A DNA stretch of 64,000 bases from Sinonovacula constricta (lineage: Eukaryota; Mollusca; Bivalvia; Cardiida; Solecurtidae), in the NCBI GenBank assembly GCA_007844125.1, contig CM017571.1, positions 2,734,088 through 2,798,087 on the forward strand, read 5' to 3'. Every line of letters starts with the position of its first letter. Position 1 is the first letter of the stretch. A program made the position numbers and the translations under genes. The notes beneath the pieces were generated by a model. It did no database searches, was not told the origin of the DNA, and saw only the letters and a program-made list of their open reading frames with translations. This document shows positions 15,401-26,617 of this stretch, piece after piece.

Positions 15401-18400
15401 AGTTTTTTCCAGATATTTCCAGATTTCGGCCTGCATTAGCTTCTATCTTCAAAGATGGCTGCCTTGAACTGTCTTATCAGTGCCTATGACATCACAAGGA
15501 AGCTATCTAATAAAATCTGTAAAGCCTGTGTTATTGCTCAAAGTGGAGTTCGACAAAATCCAGCATATATGTGTGTGGTTATGGTCGGGTATGAGGGGCC
15601 TGACTGACTGATAACTGGTTTATTTAAGGGTCAGCACATACATTCGTATTTTATCGTGACACCGTCATGTTGCCCAAGCATGACTTAAAGATTGGTGACC
15701 ATTGTGCCGAATAGTGGGCTCCTTTCAGGTATCCAATTTCAGTTAAATATTTACATAGCTAAGAAGCTTAGAATGGTGGATATTTTTGTATTTTTTAGTC
15801 CTATTATAAGGTGAGTGTTTGAGTATGTGAATTTCACCGCCTAACTTTTGCCCTTAGCTCACCTTATAGTTATACAGCATTGGACCCCTCTTTTACCCCT
15901 AATATGGGGTGTTTATTTTTATTGGTTTGGTCTTTATAAGGCTTGGTTATTAGGTCGACATCTTCCAACTTATTGAAACGAAATTGTTATTGTAAGGGGT
16001 CCACCTATGCCCATTTCCTTTTTTTGATAGTAGTGGGGGGGTAGATTTTAAGTGCTTAGGGGTCATGTGCCTGTTAACCGAGTAATTATGTCTGGACGAC
16101 CGAGGTCAACCGCCCCTAAACCATTCTCCTTATTGTACACTTTTTGTACATACAAGGAGAAAGTCCTCGGCTATGGCATAAAAGAGAGTAAAACGTTCAT
16201 GTATAAGGAAAGGGATATTTTTTACATTATATGAACGTTTTACTCTGGGGGTCATTAGCTCCCAGGTACACTTGATTTCACCTAGTTAAACTGCTAATTT
16301 TATACCAGTTGTATTGTTTAACTGCATATAATTGTTTATATTGATATAATGTTCCAGGTTTGATTTCACCTAGTTAAACTGCTAATTTTATACCAGTTGT
16401 ATTGTTTAACTGCATATAATTGTTTATATTGATATAATGTTCCAGGTTTGATTTCACCTAGTTAAACTGCTGATTTTATACCAGTTGTATTGTTTAACTG
16501 CATATAATTGTTTATATTGATATAATGTTCCAGGTTTGATTTCACCTAGTTAAACTGCTGATTTTATACCAGTTGTATTGTTTAACTGCATATAATTGTT
16601 TATATGTTCCAGGACATCACAAAGCTCTATTTTGTAACTGGAACTCATGGTTTCAAGATCATTTTTGTGTGTAAAATGCTTATTACTGCTGCAAATGATA
16701 TCACTTTTTATTATCAGTAAAGATAACATACTTTAATATGCAAAAATAAAAAAATAATGTCATGAACATGGGAATCACAGAGTCTGGCTTATACATAGAC
16801 TCCATCAAAGTTGTTGCCTCCTTACTAGAAACCTGAATATGATTTTAAAAATGTTTCTACAAAGAAAACAAGTCCAAGAAAATCAATTTGTAGCTATTTC
16901 TTTCAAATAATTACTTAAATGCCTAAATTATTCAGTCAAAGAATGATGTTATATTTTTTAACTGTATATTTCAGTTCAGACAATGGTTCTGATACAGATT
17001 CTGGAGTACCTGATTTGCCTCCTCAACCGACACACAGAGGTACTTGCCCCTTGCTTCCACCAGTCGATTTTTTCTGCATTTTAGGCTTTATTTAAACTTT
17101 TGCTCCAATAAGTGAGGTCTTCTTTTATAATTACTCAGAAGTCTTTTAACAATATAATATATGCCTGACTGGAGAGATGGGGCAAGCATTACTTCACCAA
17201 GCTAGCTGTTTTTAATTGAGTTGAGAACCTAGAGTTATGGGCCCTTAAAGGTCCTGCTCACCGGTTTGTCTTCGTTTTTTTACACTTCCATAACATGTAA
17301 GAACTGAAATTATCAAATTTATTTTCATAAAATGAATAAAATAAAGAAAGTTCTTTTAACAAAAACAGTATTTTTACTAAGAATGAAGAGTAAAATTTAG
17401 GGATGTCAACAAATACTAAAATCAGTACTCGAGTACTCTGTAATTTTTCCAATCGAGTATCTGAGTTACTCAGTCATTTTCTTTATAAAAATATAGTTTT
17501 CACTACATGTTATCTAGTGAGTTTTTTTATTGGCAGTTTATAAGATCACAAAATATTATTTTATTCCTTGCACTGGCTAAATATGTTTTATTTATGTTCA
17601 ATACATTTTGCAACTTTATTGCTGGGGTAATTTGTAATGAAAAATGTATTTCCTACTTTGATATCTAGACATGTACTGAGCAACATTGGAGTCTGCTGAC
17701 AATGCCATGTAAACACCATTGCACATGTGTTGATTGGAAGAAGATAATGTACATGTATTACAATCAAGGAAAGGTTTTTTAATATCAGTAAAATGCCGAC
17801 AATAATTAAAATCATTTTGTTTAAAATGCATTTTAAACTTGAAATATTTATTGAAGATAAAAGTTGAAATGTTTGCATATACTTTCTATGTCATTGTCAT
17901 TTTGTTTAACTTTCAATGTCAAGAAAATAGTTGTGTTGGTGTTTCCATCCAGACATATGTGTTCTATTTTTAGACTGACAAACATTCAGTTGTGATTGTT
18001 GGCTTTTGTTAAGTAATAAAAATTCGGAAACTTGCTGAAAATGATTTAAGTTAAAGTTGCTGTAATCAGAATTGTAGTGGGGTGACAGTATTAATAGAAG
18101 AAAGGATTTGAAGAAAAAATAACTGAAGCTGATTTTGTTATGTAAATAGGATAATGTTGACATGCATAGTGTACATTTCACAGACTTAAAATGCTTCTCA
18201 GTGATTGACTTAATTGGCAGCATTGTGACTTAATTGGCAGCATTATGACTTTATTGGCAGCATTGTTTTCAGGGGTTAGACAAATCAAAACAATGTGGCA
18301 TGGTGTAACGGTAAAATGCCAGTGAAATAACTTCTGCTGATCGATTACATGGTTTGAATAACCCCCACCTTTCGGCTTATGTTATATTCCATGCAAGAGT

Positions 18401-21400
18401 TGCTGAATACATATTGTTTCCAATTTGTCTCAGTTTTATGACCAATTAGTAGTCGGTTAGCTATTAATGAACCAATCAGAACAATTGGTGGGCCATGCTA
18501 AGTTAAGCAAGTAAACATGTAATTAACTTGTCATAAACTGTGAAGGAACAATGTGGGGTGGGGTTCTTAGTTGACAGGGACTAATTAGCAAACAAGTGAC
18601 TAGACTTGGGGTTTATTAACTGACAGACAATGCGGTGCCTGCTGGGACAGCATATTGAGCGTCCACAATTGACAAGGCAATCAGGTGGTAAGGAGTAACT
18701 GGGTCATGCTACTAGCTGCAATTGGCGAGGGTTTAATTCACCAAGAACATTTTTTTCCAAGTTTTTTTTTTGTTAATTTAAATCTACTTGCCCATATTAT
18801 CGAATGCTTGCGAGAATAATCTTCTGATCGAGTAATCATTGACATCACTAGTAAAAAGGAATTTTTTAAAAATGACAACTTGTGGGTTTGGATTAAAGGG
18901 CATTGAGTAAGAAAAACTAGCATGCAACTGTCTGAACTGCTGTGATACTGAAGCTGTTAACTAATATTTTTGTTTTATCACATAACCTACCGCGCGAGCA
19001 TGAGGTAACACTCATGCGTTTTTTTTGGTAACTCACTAGTTAGTTATCGTAGTGTGACGTCATTGTCTTAGTCTGACGTCATTAAGTATGTGTGGTGTAT
19101 ATGCCATTTCCAGATAACTTTGTTGTCGCCGTTTTATGCATTTTGTTGGACACTTTTATTTAAATTAATAAATAGATAACATTTTAGTTGTGTTATAAAC
19201 AAATCTGTTCCCTTTGTGTGAAAAATGGTCGAGTAAAGACTGGAACTATCTTTTGTGCGGATTCTTCCAAACCGAATTACACATGTCAAGGCCGACTGTT
19301 CATACTATTAAAAGATTATGCATTGTAAACAAAAAAAGCTGGTGTTTTGGTTATGTGATAAATAGAATCTAATATTCGTGGTCATTAGGTACTGAAAATA
19401 TTAAACTTCTTGTCTGAAACGATACGGCAGAGCCTCATTTCATATCATTTCATTCAACTCGTTTAATATTTTCAGTACCTAATGACCACTCATATCAGAT
19501 CCTCTATTTAACTTTACTTTATTGGTAAACATTGACATTTTTTATGAAAGTCTGTCCAGTTTGTTAGATTGTATATTTCCTATGTTACTTATGCAGTAAA
19601 TTTTATCATGAAAAAAATATTAAAAAAAGCATATAGACCAATGTATTTAAAGTTAATAAGTGCAATTAAATTAGTACAATGTTGTCTTTCATATTTTTTT
19701 GTCATATGAACCAGCAGACAGACAGGACATATAACTACCATGACTACTGGTATTTAATAAGCTGGCTTGGAAATTTCCTTTAATGCCAAAACGTGTTGCT
19801 CATATGGCATTTGAATTCATGTAAATGTGAATAAAGAAATAGAGTAATAAGTCAGCAACTAAGCCACATGGTCACAATTTCTGGTATTTATTTATCCTGG
19901 CATTGCTGTCATGTTACTGCCTTACCTATTATAAAAACTGTATCAAAGAAAAATAATTTTAATGTTTGCTTAACCTGTCATAAAAGTTTTTAATTGAAGA
20001 AACAAAGATAGACTTTTATAAGAAACAGTGAAACACCCTTTAAAGTGGAATTTTCAAAATGACTAAACAAAAAAAATCAGTAATGTCAAGTTGGTTTGTT
20101 GTATTTTCCAGATGCCATAAATGAAGTATTAGAAAGGTCAGGTGATGATCTGCCTCTTGGTGCAAGCTGCGACCAACTGGCACCTTCTGCCAGGTACGTA
20201 ATTATGTTAGCTACGCTATGCCAGTCACACTGACGCAATTATGGCCATTATTGTAAGTCCCTGCTAGTGATGACAATGTTAAAGTCATTACAGTAACTAC
20301 CTTGTGTTATTGGTATAGAAAGACTGCAGACACATGTCTGGGTAGAACCACTGATACACAGCAGGTCAGTTAGAAGTGTTGCCACATGAAAGTTCTCATC
20401 TGGACTAGAACTCTGACCCATGCAGTGAGTGACCATGGAGTTAGAAAAATCAGTGAATGGCCATGGAGTTAGAAAATCAGGAAGTGGCCATGGAGTTGGA
20501 AAATCAGGAAGTGGCCATGGAGTTGAAAAATCAGTGAGTGGCCATGGAGTTAGAAAATCAGGAAGTGGCCATGGAGTTGGAAAATGAGTGAGTGGCCATG
20601 GAGTTAGAAAATCAGGAAGTGGCCATAGAGTTAGAAAATGAGTGAGTGGCCATGGAGTTTGAAAATGAGTGAGTGGCCATGGAAATATACTAATTGGTGA
20701 TTGGTGACTCTTCTCTCTAGGCCATGGTTCCCCCCTAAGATGGAGGTGGATTCCCAGATAAATATCCCAATAGCATATGGTTTGGGATTAAGTATTAAAA
20801 ATATGGTAAGAAAGAATGTGGTTGGGATTTAACTTACCGTATACTGGGTGTATGGTATTCAAATTGGGCACAGGTGTAGGCAATTCTATGACAAATCTAT
20901 GACAAATGTAAATAAAATGTTGAATTAGTAACTTTTACCTATAGCTTTGGATGGATAAAATTCATCCATAGAACATGGAAAACAAGGCAAGAGACTGTTT
21001 TGCCAAACTGTTTGGCATCAGTTCATAAGACAAAAAAATGTTAGAAAAAGATGAAAAGTAAGATAACAACATATATTTACTATTGTACATATAATAGTGT
21101 ATTTTCATGTTTGTTGTCATATCTGTCTGATCTTAGGCCTGGTACCGTGTATGACACCAGTTACAAACCAGATGAAGTTTCTCAGATGGGTGCCTTCTTG
21201 TCACAAACCAGTAGGCCTAAAGGGCTTTCAATCTATCATGGTATGGTTATATTTATCATTTTGTTGTATCTGTATTTTATTATGCCCATCTATGCTAATA
21301 AACCATTCTTATTAGAGTTTCAAAATAAAAGTCTTAACTACCCTGTATAACTTTTATTTGAATATAAGTACATAATAAAAAAATATCGCTCTTTTTATCT

Positions 21401-24400
21401 ACAAATATATATGAGCTTTTGATAAGCAAAATAATGGTCTTTTTATTGTCAGTGGTTGGTCTTTATGGGACTTGGTCACAGTTGTCAAATTTTCATTATT
21501 TAAGCTTTTGTTAAGCAAATGCAAAACTGTGTTGAATGATAATGAACAAGAAAATTGAACGAAATATATCTCTAATGACTAGATTATTTATGAGTAAATT
21601 GTCCTTCAAAATGATTTTTTGGTGTAATTATGTTGGGAGAATTAAGTTTTGATGCTTTTTAGCTGTTGTTTAACTGTTTTGAGCTCAACAATTTAGAATT
21701 TATTTTAAAACTGTGATAGGGTAGTATACATATGTAGGTCTTTCGTTGGTCATAAATATAAATATATGCTGATTTGTCTTATAGCAATGCATTCAGGTAA
21801 ATAATATATGGTGACACTCTGGTTCTACTTGCTAAACTGTGATCAAGTTACTTCAAAACTATTAATTCATAATGATTTCATTCTTCAAGAGCCTATGTTA
21901 ATCCATGAACAGATACTCTATAAATGTTTATACGATCTACAGTAAAGTAATTTTCTAACATTCATCATAGAATAAGATAAGTATGTATTTGGTGTTGAGC
22001 ACATAACTTGATTTTTTTATTTGAACCTTTCAATATAAAAAAAATATAGAGAAAACCTGTCATGACTTTTCATTTCTTTACATTCCAGATGGCCTGGTGA
22101 GCCATGTTTGTGCTGTGAACCCATACACTGGCAACACAGCACTACACCAATGTCTGGCAGGGGGAGATTATTCTGATGTTGTCATGGCCCTGGTGGGGGC
22201 AGACATTGCTGTGTTGAATATGCAGAATAATAAGGGTCTGACAGCCGTACACCTAGGGTGTAAACTAAAAAGGAAAAAATGTCTTCAGAAGCTGCTCGTA
22301 AGTTGTGCTTCTTTGGTGGCTGCGGGGGGATGTTTTATGGTGTCTGGTTGTTAGTGATGCGCCAATGATCGAAAGATATCGATTAGCGGCTTGTAAAAGT
22401 TTCTTGATGTCGATAATCAATGTCATTCTCTCATAATCGATTAACAGAAGAGTGCGAGTGCACTCCAAATAAAGGTACGGGTTCTGGATTATAGACTTAT
22501 CCGGCCGTAAAGGGAAATCACTCTGAAAATTAAAATGGTGGCCCATGAGATTTACTTGAGAAATACAAGTATATAAAAATAGAAAGCAAGTGAAAATTTT
22601 GTATTTTGCCCTTGAAACACCAAATGTGTTTTAGAAAGTGGCAGCAAGTACACTATAGTATTGAGTAATTATGTAAGCTACTAATCAAACCTGTTTGTGG
22701 ACGTAACACTGCGTAGATTAATAACCCAATTATAATCGGTGATATCGCATTGGAAGTGGCAACCGATTCCAACCTATGATCGATTATGATTTGCAACCGA
22801 TTTCCCAACATTACTGGTTGTCCATCTGTCCCTCCATCAGTCTGTCTGTTCATTTGTGGACACAATTTTTGTGTGGGCTTTTTCTCCTACACTTTTGCCA
22901 CAATCTCGACTTTAAAATTATATCTAGTACCCAGGGAGCATGTACTGCATTTTTTTTTTAATTGAATGAAAATTACAGGATTTCTTGCATCTTTTAACAA
23001 TATTTTGGATGTTGTTAAGAGAGATTTATAAACAGGGAGACGGAGATGGTATTTGGTAGCTGTTGATTTATGGCTCTTGTTGCCTCAGTTTGGAATGCTT
23101 TTTCAGATCTCGCTGGTAGGTTTTTGACAGTATTATAAGACATAAGATGTTGCTTCTTAAAACAGCTACTGTCTCTTAATGCCAAAAAAGATGGACTGGC
23201 TTTTACTTAGAAACAAGAGGGTAATGTCCGACTTAATACGCAATGTACTTAAAGACAGACCACCATTTTTGAGGCATTCCATTTGTAAGCCCGTTTTGAA
23301 AAGAGCCATTGTTTTTAACAGTTTTCTGTATTTTATTTTATACTTTCTTAAACCCTGATTTTATTCTTTTGGGCCTTAATATCTTGTGACCTTTTTTATG
23401 TGTTGAACTTGTTGACTTAAGAATTTGTTTACTTGTGACCTTGTTGAAGGTTATATTAAAAATTGATAACTTACAAAAGATTTTTCTTGTTACTTTGCCA
23501 CATTTGTTAAATTGTGACTCTTTTTGATATTATTTATCTGTGATTTACTTGTGACCTTCCCCCAGCCTCTGGTCCTGTTAACTTGAAATTTTGTCTTGTT
23601 TGATAATAAATCAATCATTCTGCTAACTCATGACCTTAGTTCCTTGTGACCTTTAAAACCATGGTGTTGACCTGACCTTTTAAACTATCACCTCTTGACC
23701 TTTATCTCTACAGATGGTAACAGGGGTGGACCTAAACTTGTACACTCTGGCTGGCCAGCTTCCCGAGGATCTGTCATCTAGCAACAGAATCATTAAGATG
23801 GTACAACAGGCCAGAAAAGGGCATCCAATTAGGTGAGATGATAAAATTCATCCCACTTCACTACAAATTCCTTTTGAGACTATATCACATTACAGATAGG
23901 GATGCTGTGTGCCAGTCTGCAACTTTATTGGCAGAATTACTTATAAGAAAGTAGTGTATATCCATCCTATACAATCTTTATGCACATTTTTTATCACATT
24001 TGTCTTGATTTCTTTGTTTTAGACATTCCTGAGATTTAATACCTCATAACAGAACAAATATAATAAATCTTTCTGCTCAGTTCTTCTCCAAAACTCGTCT
24101 GGGGGTCTTTCTCCACCAAAAATAGTTGGACATCACTTTAATAATCGTAACTGGACACTGCAATATATTTTAAAAACAAGTCATTCCATTTATAAATTAA
24201 GTATAAATTATATTTTTTCAATTCACAGACCCAGCCAGGCCCACTCGCAGATGACTGAAGGTACTCGTACATCTGGGGTGACGCAATCTGTTCGATCAGC
24301 TGCCCAGTCTGACACTGGTTCCACCATCAACTTTGACAAAATATATGAGCAGTATGAATCTCTGAAGCAAAGCCAGGCACCATCTTATATATCCAACCTA

Positions 24401-24415
24401 CTGCATAGAAAGTAA
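479..24415 (+). CDS. Ankyrin-repeat protein, 3' part of gene (16 exons)
   Basis: Exons (GT-AG, phases all agree): 479-573, 1382-1445, 3089-3156, 6299-6455, 7183-7253, 10399-10504, 11403-11480, 11670-11892, 12623-12828, 14048-14184, 16975-17039, 20112-20193, 21137-21240, 22089-22297, 23714-23832, 24229-24415. Together they make 1971 nt, 656 residues plus TAA. No start codon is in the window, so the N-terminus lies to the left. About nine ankyrin-like helix pairs are visible: TGQTALGMAAKAGHHEV near residue 54, GFLPLHLAVLQNHELVV near 85, QPALFVAIEHNNLDVIQLL near 193, DSVLHLVAKTGNLHIAEYF near 225, KKTPLHIAAEKGFVRFVNVL near 275, GDTPLMVASFKGLLSVVNFL near 366, NTALHQCLAGGDYSDVVMAL near 500, and GLTAVHLGCKLKRKKCLQKL near 535. 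A charged linker near 320-350 and an acidic Ser/Asp segment near 402-415 interrupt the repeats. The C-terminal 60 residues are Ser/Gln-rich and end IYEQYESLKQ...LLHRK. Ankyrin repeats bind proteins; no catalytic domain is seen and I do not recognise the orthologue. The exon structure is well supported, the function is not. Confidence 0.85.
765..1250. mobile_element. TTAA-type inverted-repeat element, copy 1
   Basis: Left end ATCTGGTATCTGACAGTTTG preceded by TTAA; right end CAAACTGTCGGATACCACCT. Non-coding, intronic in the ankyrin gene. Confidence 0.8.
2303..2532 (+). mobile_element. SINE-B copy (tRNA-like head, A-rich tail)
   Basis: Head GTGGCCAGGCGGTTAGT and GGGTTCGAGTCCCGG resemble tRNA A and B boxes. 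Body CCAGTGGTTCTACTCAGACA. Tail TGTAACAAAAAAAATAATAA. Confidence 0.75.
2764..3077 (+). mobile_element. SINE-A copy 1 (tRNA-derived, full length)
   Basis: Head CCGGACCTGGTAGCACAATC (A-box-like), then GGGTTCGATCCCGG (B-box). Body CTCCCTTGCTAACGCTCAAG ... GGTGTTCACGGCATGC, tail GGTGGGACGATAAACC. About 314 bp, ending 11 bp before an ankyrin exon. Confidence 0.9.
3208..3378 (+). mobile_element. SINE-B copy, diverged
   Basis: TGGGTTCGAGCCACAG head fragment, ACCTGTGTTGTGCAGG and CCCAGACACATGTCTGGGGT body. Confidence 0.55.
4405..6275 (+). repeat. 35-bp tandem array, about 53 copies
   Basis: The unit reads ACATGTGATCACTAACACCA followed by AGTTAGCAGCTCTTA, with steady 35-bp spacing. Variants alternate (ACATGTGATC/ACACATGATC; CTCTTA/CTTTTA/CCCTTA), suggesting a 70-bp higher-order unit. 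It lies in the intron before the exon at 6299 and stops about 23 bp from that exon's acceptor. Confidence 0.95.
7641..8212 (+). repeat. 32-bp tandem array with inverted AGGTCA half-sites (ERE-like)
   Basis: The first units carry AGGTCATGACCT (7641-7652, 7673-7684). Then about 15 units of GGGATGACCTACAGGTCACA with GTGATCTGTAAT follow at 32-bp spacing. Five units contain the perfect palindrome AGGTCACAGTGACCT (7935-7949, 8031-8045, 8076-8090, 8108-8122, 8153-8167). Most others differ by one base (GTGATCT or GTGATAT). It lies in the intron between the exons at 7183 and 10399. Confidence 0.95.
8279..8717 (-). mobile_element. CAGGGCTGG element with 5-bp target duplication, copy 1
   Basis: Ends CAAGGCTGGAAAAAT and ATTTTCCAGCCCTG, flanked by CATTG on both sides (8274-8278, 8718-8722). 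It is the inverse of the copy at 51481. No coding capacity. A hAT-like origin is likely from the CAGGG termini. Confidence 0.85.
9651..9911 (+). mobile_element. SINE-A copy 2 (head truncated)
   Basis: Begins within the B-box region (CCCGGGCCGCTACATACC) and keeps body and tail. Confidence 0.88.
10682..10755 (+). repeat. 19-bp tandem repeat, about 4 copies
   Basis: The unit TAAAGTACTAGTATGTATA is repeated nearly perfectly in an intron of the ankyrin gene. Confidence 0.9.
10964..11252 (+). mobile_element. SINE-A copy 3
   Basis: CCGGACCTGGTAGCGCAATC head, GGGTTCAATCTCAGG B-box, internal deletion after GTAGTGGTA, tail GGTGGGACAATAAACC. Confidence 0.9.
12159..12531. mobile_element. TTAA-type inverted-repeat element, copy 2
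   Basis: Starts AGGTAATATCTGACAGTTTG after TTAA and ends CAAACTGTCAGTTATCATCT before TTGA. The middle aligns with the other copies (gcagatgctcccag, ttacatgta). Confidence 0.75.
13331..13846 (-). mobile_element. TA-type element TAGATAGTTTCC, copy 1
   Basis: TA on both sides; ends TAGATAGTTTCC and GGAAACTATCTA. Sub-terminal GGCAGCCATCTTTGA and its inverse. Reversed relative to the copies at 15070 and 51930. Confidence 0.85.
14541..14850 (+). mobile_element. SINE-A copy 4
   Basis: CCTGGTAGCGCAATCAGTAG head, complete body, tail GATGGGACAATAAACCC. Ankyrin intron. Confidence 0.9.
15070..15509 (+). mobile_element. TA-type element TAGATAGTTTCC, copy 2
   Basis: Left TAGATAGTTTTTGACATC, right CACAAGGAAGCTATCTA. 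Body matches copies 1 and 3, including GGCAGCCATCTTTTATG. Intronic in the ankyrin gene. Confidence 0.82.
16272..16612 (+). repeat. 88-bp tandem repeat, about 4 copies
   Basis: Near-identical units begin TGATTTCACCTAGTTAAACT at 88-bp spacing (16273, 16361, 16449, 16537). The last unit is slightly shortened and ends at TTCCAGG. It is intronic in the ankyrin gene. The high identity suggests recent expansion. Confidence 0.93.
17398..18850. mobile_element. Old hAT-like element (TAGGGATGTCAA ends)
   Basis: The left end TAGGGATGTCAACAAATACT and right end TTGACATCACTA form inverted termini. The flanks GTAAAATT and GTAAAAAG agree at 6 of 8 bases, as an aged 8-bp duplication. 1.45 kb with no long ORF. 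Intronic in the ankyrin gene. Confidence 0.6.
18207..18266 (+). repeat. 21-bp tandem repeat, 3 copies
   Basis: GACTTAATTGGCAGCATTGT is repeated three times with small changes. Confidence 0.8.
18975..19511 (+). repeat. Dispersed repeat with terminal hairpin, copy 1
   Basis: Begins TTATCACATAACCTACC; internally inverted as GGTTATGTGATAA near 19350. Ends in a strong hairpin: GGTCATTAGGTACTGAAAAT (19379) pairs with ATTTTCAGTACCTAATGACC (about 19467). Contains two TGACGTCA motifs. In an ankyrin-gene intron. Confidence 0.8.
20222..20432 (-). mobile_element. SINE-B copy, reverse
   Basis: Inverted body: CACTGACGCAATTATGGCCA, AGACACATGTCTGGGTAGAA, ending near GAACTCTGACCCATG. Confidence 0.6.
20433..20690 (+). 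repeat. 27-28-bp tandem repeat, about 9-10 copies
   Basis: Units of GGCCATGGAGTTAGAAAATC plus AGGAAGT or AGTGAGT, each with an NcoI-like CCATGG. Intronic in the ankyrin gene, just after a reversed SINE-B copy. Confidence 0.9.
22352..22813. mobile_element. hAT-like short element with perfect 8-bp target duplication
   Basis: CTGGTTGT occurs at 22344-22351 and again at 22814-22821, immediately outside TAGTGATGCG and CAACATTA. ATCGATTA-type inverted motifs lie inside both ends. It sits about 55 bp after the donor of the ankyrin exon ending at 22297. Confidence 0.75.
24085..24165 (+). mobile_element. SINE-B 3' fragment
   Basis: CTGGGGGTCTTTCTCCACCA and AATAATCGTAACTGG, in the last ankyrin intron. 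Similar fragments lie at about 24523-24580, 29905-30005 and 52495-52595. Confidence 0.5.
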
Positions 24416-25104
24416 AATAAAATATGCGCCAGAAAGTGTTCAATTTCTTGCAGTGCAAATAATTGATAACAAGCATATCAGGTTTCATTTAGTTATGTTT
24501 GTAAATATTATAGAGTGCCGTTGGTGGCTCTACCCAGATACTTGTTTTGGATCTTCCCCCACCAAAAATCAGGTACATGTCTGAAACTTTACATAATTAT
24601 TTTGTTATTGCAAAATATATCAAAGCACAAAAGATCTCAGGAGTTATATGCTCATACACGCCTCAATAACCTGTTGTAAGTCGTTCTTTGTTTTGCATTT
24701 GAAAACTTGTGGTTATAGTTTTTACATCAACTGTAAAAAAAAAAAGTATTGACACAGGAGAATACACCAAAATGGGTCAATATATATGGTCTCACTTCAT
24801 CAATATTTCTTACTAGAAGTAAATAGTCACATTATTAATTCAAAGCTATTTAGAACTGAATATATGTAGAAGATCTAAAGGTTAAAAGTGCTTTAGTTTT
24901 GTAACCACATTGTAATCAAGCTGTACTTGCCTATGTATGGTATATGCAAATAAGATACAAGCAAATTATTTTATTCACTCGATATATTATAATATTTTTA
25001 CTTTATTCATTTGTTTCTTTGTAAAGAGGTATGAGTTTGTGATAGCATTTAGCATATGCTATGTAAAGGCTTGCCATTTTTTTTCTTCTTAACATTCATT
25101 ACAA
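24416..25104 (+). other. Ankyrin gene 3' UTR and flank
   Basis: AT-rich, no coding signal. An AATAAA at 24416-24421 abuts the stop. The real poly(A) site is not identifiable by eye. Contains the SINE-B fragment noted above. Confidence 0.4.
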
Positions 25105-25495
25105 TGGGATACATTGGTGAAATAGAAATTGTCTCCCTTGTTAGATAATATCTGAGGTATTCCAAACAGTACCGGTAGGTAGGTCCCTTTTGTTGAAATT
25201 CTTGGACTTTATAGCCTTTTTTATAGTTCTTTTGTACATTACAAAATTACAGTGAAATTTCTTATTTTTGCATAAATTTAAGCTTAAAATCCATTTAAAT
25301 ACTTGCAGAGATATGTTCTTTTAAATAGAAAATGGAAGCATTTCTTGATGATGGTTATCCTGGGTATCACAAGAAAGGCAGAAAAGTCAACATACACTCC
25401 AAAGAGCACTAGCATAACAAACAAGTAAAACAAATGAAAGGATCTACTTGCATTTAAGGATTATTCAAGGGAGACTATTCATTAATGTCTCGTTA
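25105..25495 (+). repeat. Dispersed about 390-bp repeat, copy 1
   Basis: Shares with 61221-61605 a colinear series: TACATTGGTGAAA, TTCTTTTGTACAT, TTTTGCATAAAT, AAAGGCAGAAAAG, CAACATACACTCCA, GGGAGACTATTCATTAATGT. Non-coding; downstream of the ankyrin gene. Confidence 0.8.
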
Positions 25496-26332
25496 TAGTC
25501 AATTCAAAATGGTTTGAAAGGAAATGGCAGATATTGAACTGTCTGCCATGTGTGTTTTAAGGGCAATATGTGTCGGTTTACAATAATGTACTTAACCACA
25601 TTAAACTGGGGTTATATTTTTTTTACTTATATGTATTTATTTGTAAACCAAATATCAAAATTTTGTCCGTCTTACTGTTTTAAAACATTCCTTCGAAATT
25701 CAGTATTACCTCATTTTTGTTTCATGTGCAATGTATTTAGATTTGTATTTGTTGTATTAAGGGATGGCAATAGTTCATGTGTTGACCTGTAAACGTTCAG
25801 GTAGGTTAATGAGTTTTGTTTCCTGTCATCACTCAACTGATCAAAATACTTATCTTTATGAGGGAAGCCACTACTACCAACTTTAAAGTCTTTGCTCCGA
25901 CTCTCTCCCACTTGAGCTATGGCCAAGCTATTATCTATATCAATGTACCAGAAAAGGGTAATGTTACTACACATGTGCATTCTAATGTATTTCTGTGAAA
26001 TACATGTATATCTTTTAATGTTAGAGAAAGACCACAATTTTCCAACAATTAAGCAAGATCCCTGTTTTTGTATTTGTAGTCTTCTTTCTAACTTTCATTC
26101 GGGTTCTGTAATTTATTGTGTCAAAAAATATTGTTAATAGACTCAGATTTACAACTTACTTTGCTGTACAGATGATGGCATGTATAGATCTAATCAGAAG
26201 TCTAAAACACAATGTCGAAACTGTTTTAGGAAATTGGTCAAATATTTGAAAATTTTAACTGGTTACAGATCTGTAACCTTTTGCCATCCATTATTTTATT
26301 AATATAAATTTTTGCTGTGAACATACATTGTA
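25496..26332. other. Intergenic, no feature seen
   Basis: AT-rich; the short open frames here have no recognisable content. Confidence 0.4.
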
Positions 26333-26617
26333 CCGGACCTGGTAGCACAATCGGTAGGGTTCAATCTCGGGCCGAGACATACCAAATTTGTTAAAAATGG
26401 TAGTGGTATAGATCCCTTGCTTACAATAAAGCAAATATAAGGGTAGATCCACGACTAATTGGCCTGGTGTCAGGATAATGTGACTGGGTGTGGTATCTAG
26501 CCAGGTGTTCATGGCATGCTATACACAGTGAAGGCAGCACTATATCTGCTTCAAGTGGACACCGTCTCCAGATAACTGAAATACTGTTGGTGGGATGATA
26601 AGCCCAATAGACAAACA
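26333..26617 (+). mobile_element. SINE-A copy 5
   Basis: CCGGACCTGGTAGCACAATC with part of the anticodon-arm region deleted; body and tail GGTGGGATGATAAGCCC retained. Confidence 0.9.

Noticed and set aside
20721..20805. Candidate ankyrin-gene exon between a good acceptor (ctctctag) and donor (gtaaga)
   Set aside because: Including it breaks the frame: the exon at 20112-20193 joins directly in phase to 21137-21240, and this 85-bp block is not a multiple of three. It could be a rare or poison exon.
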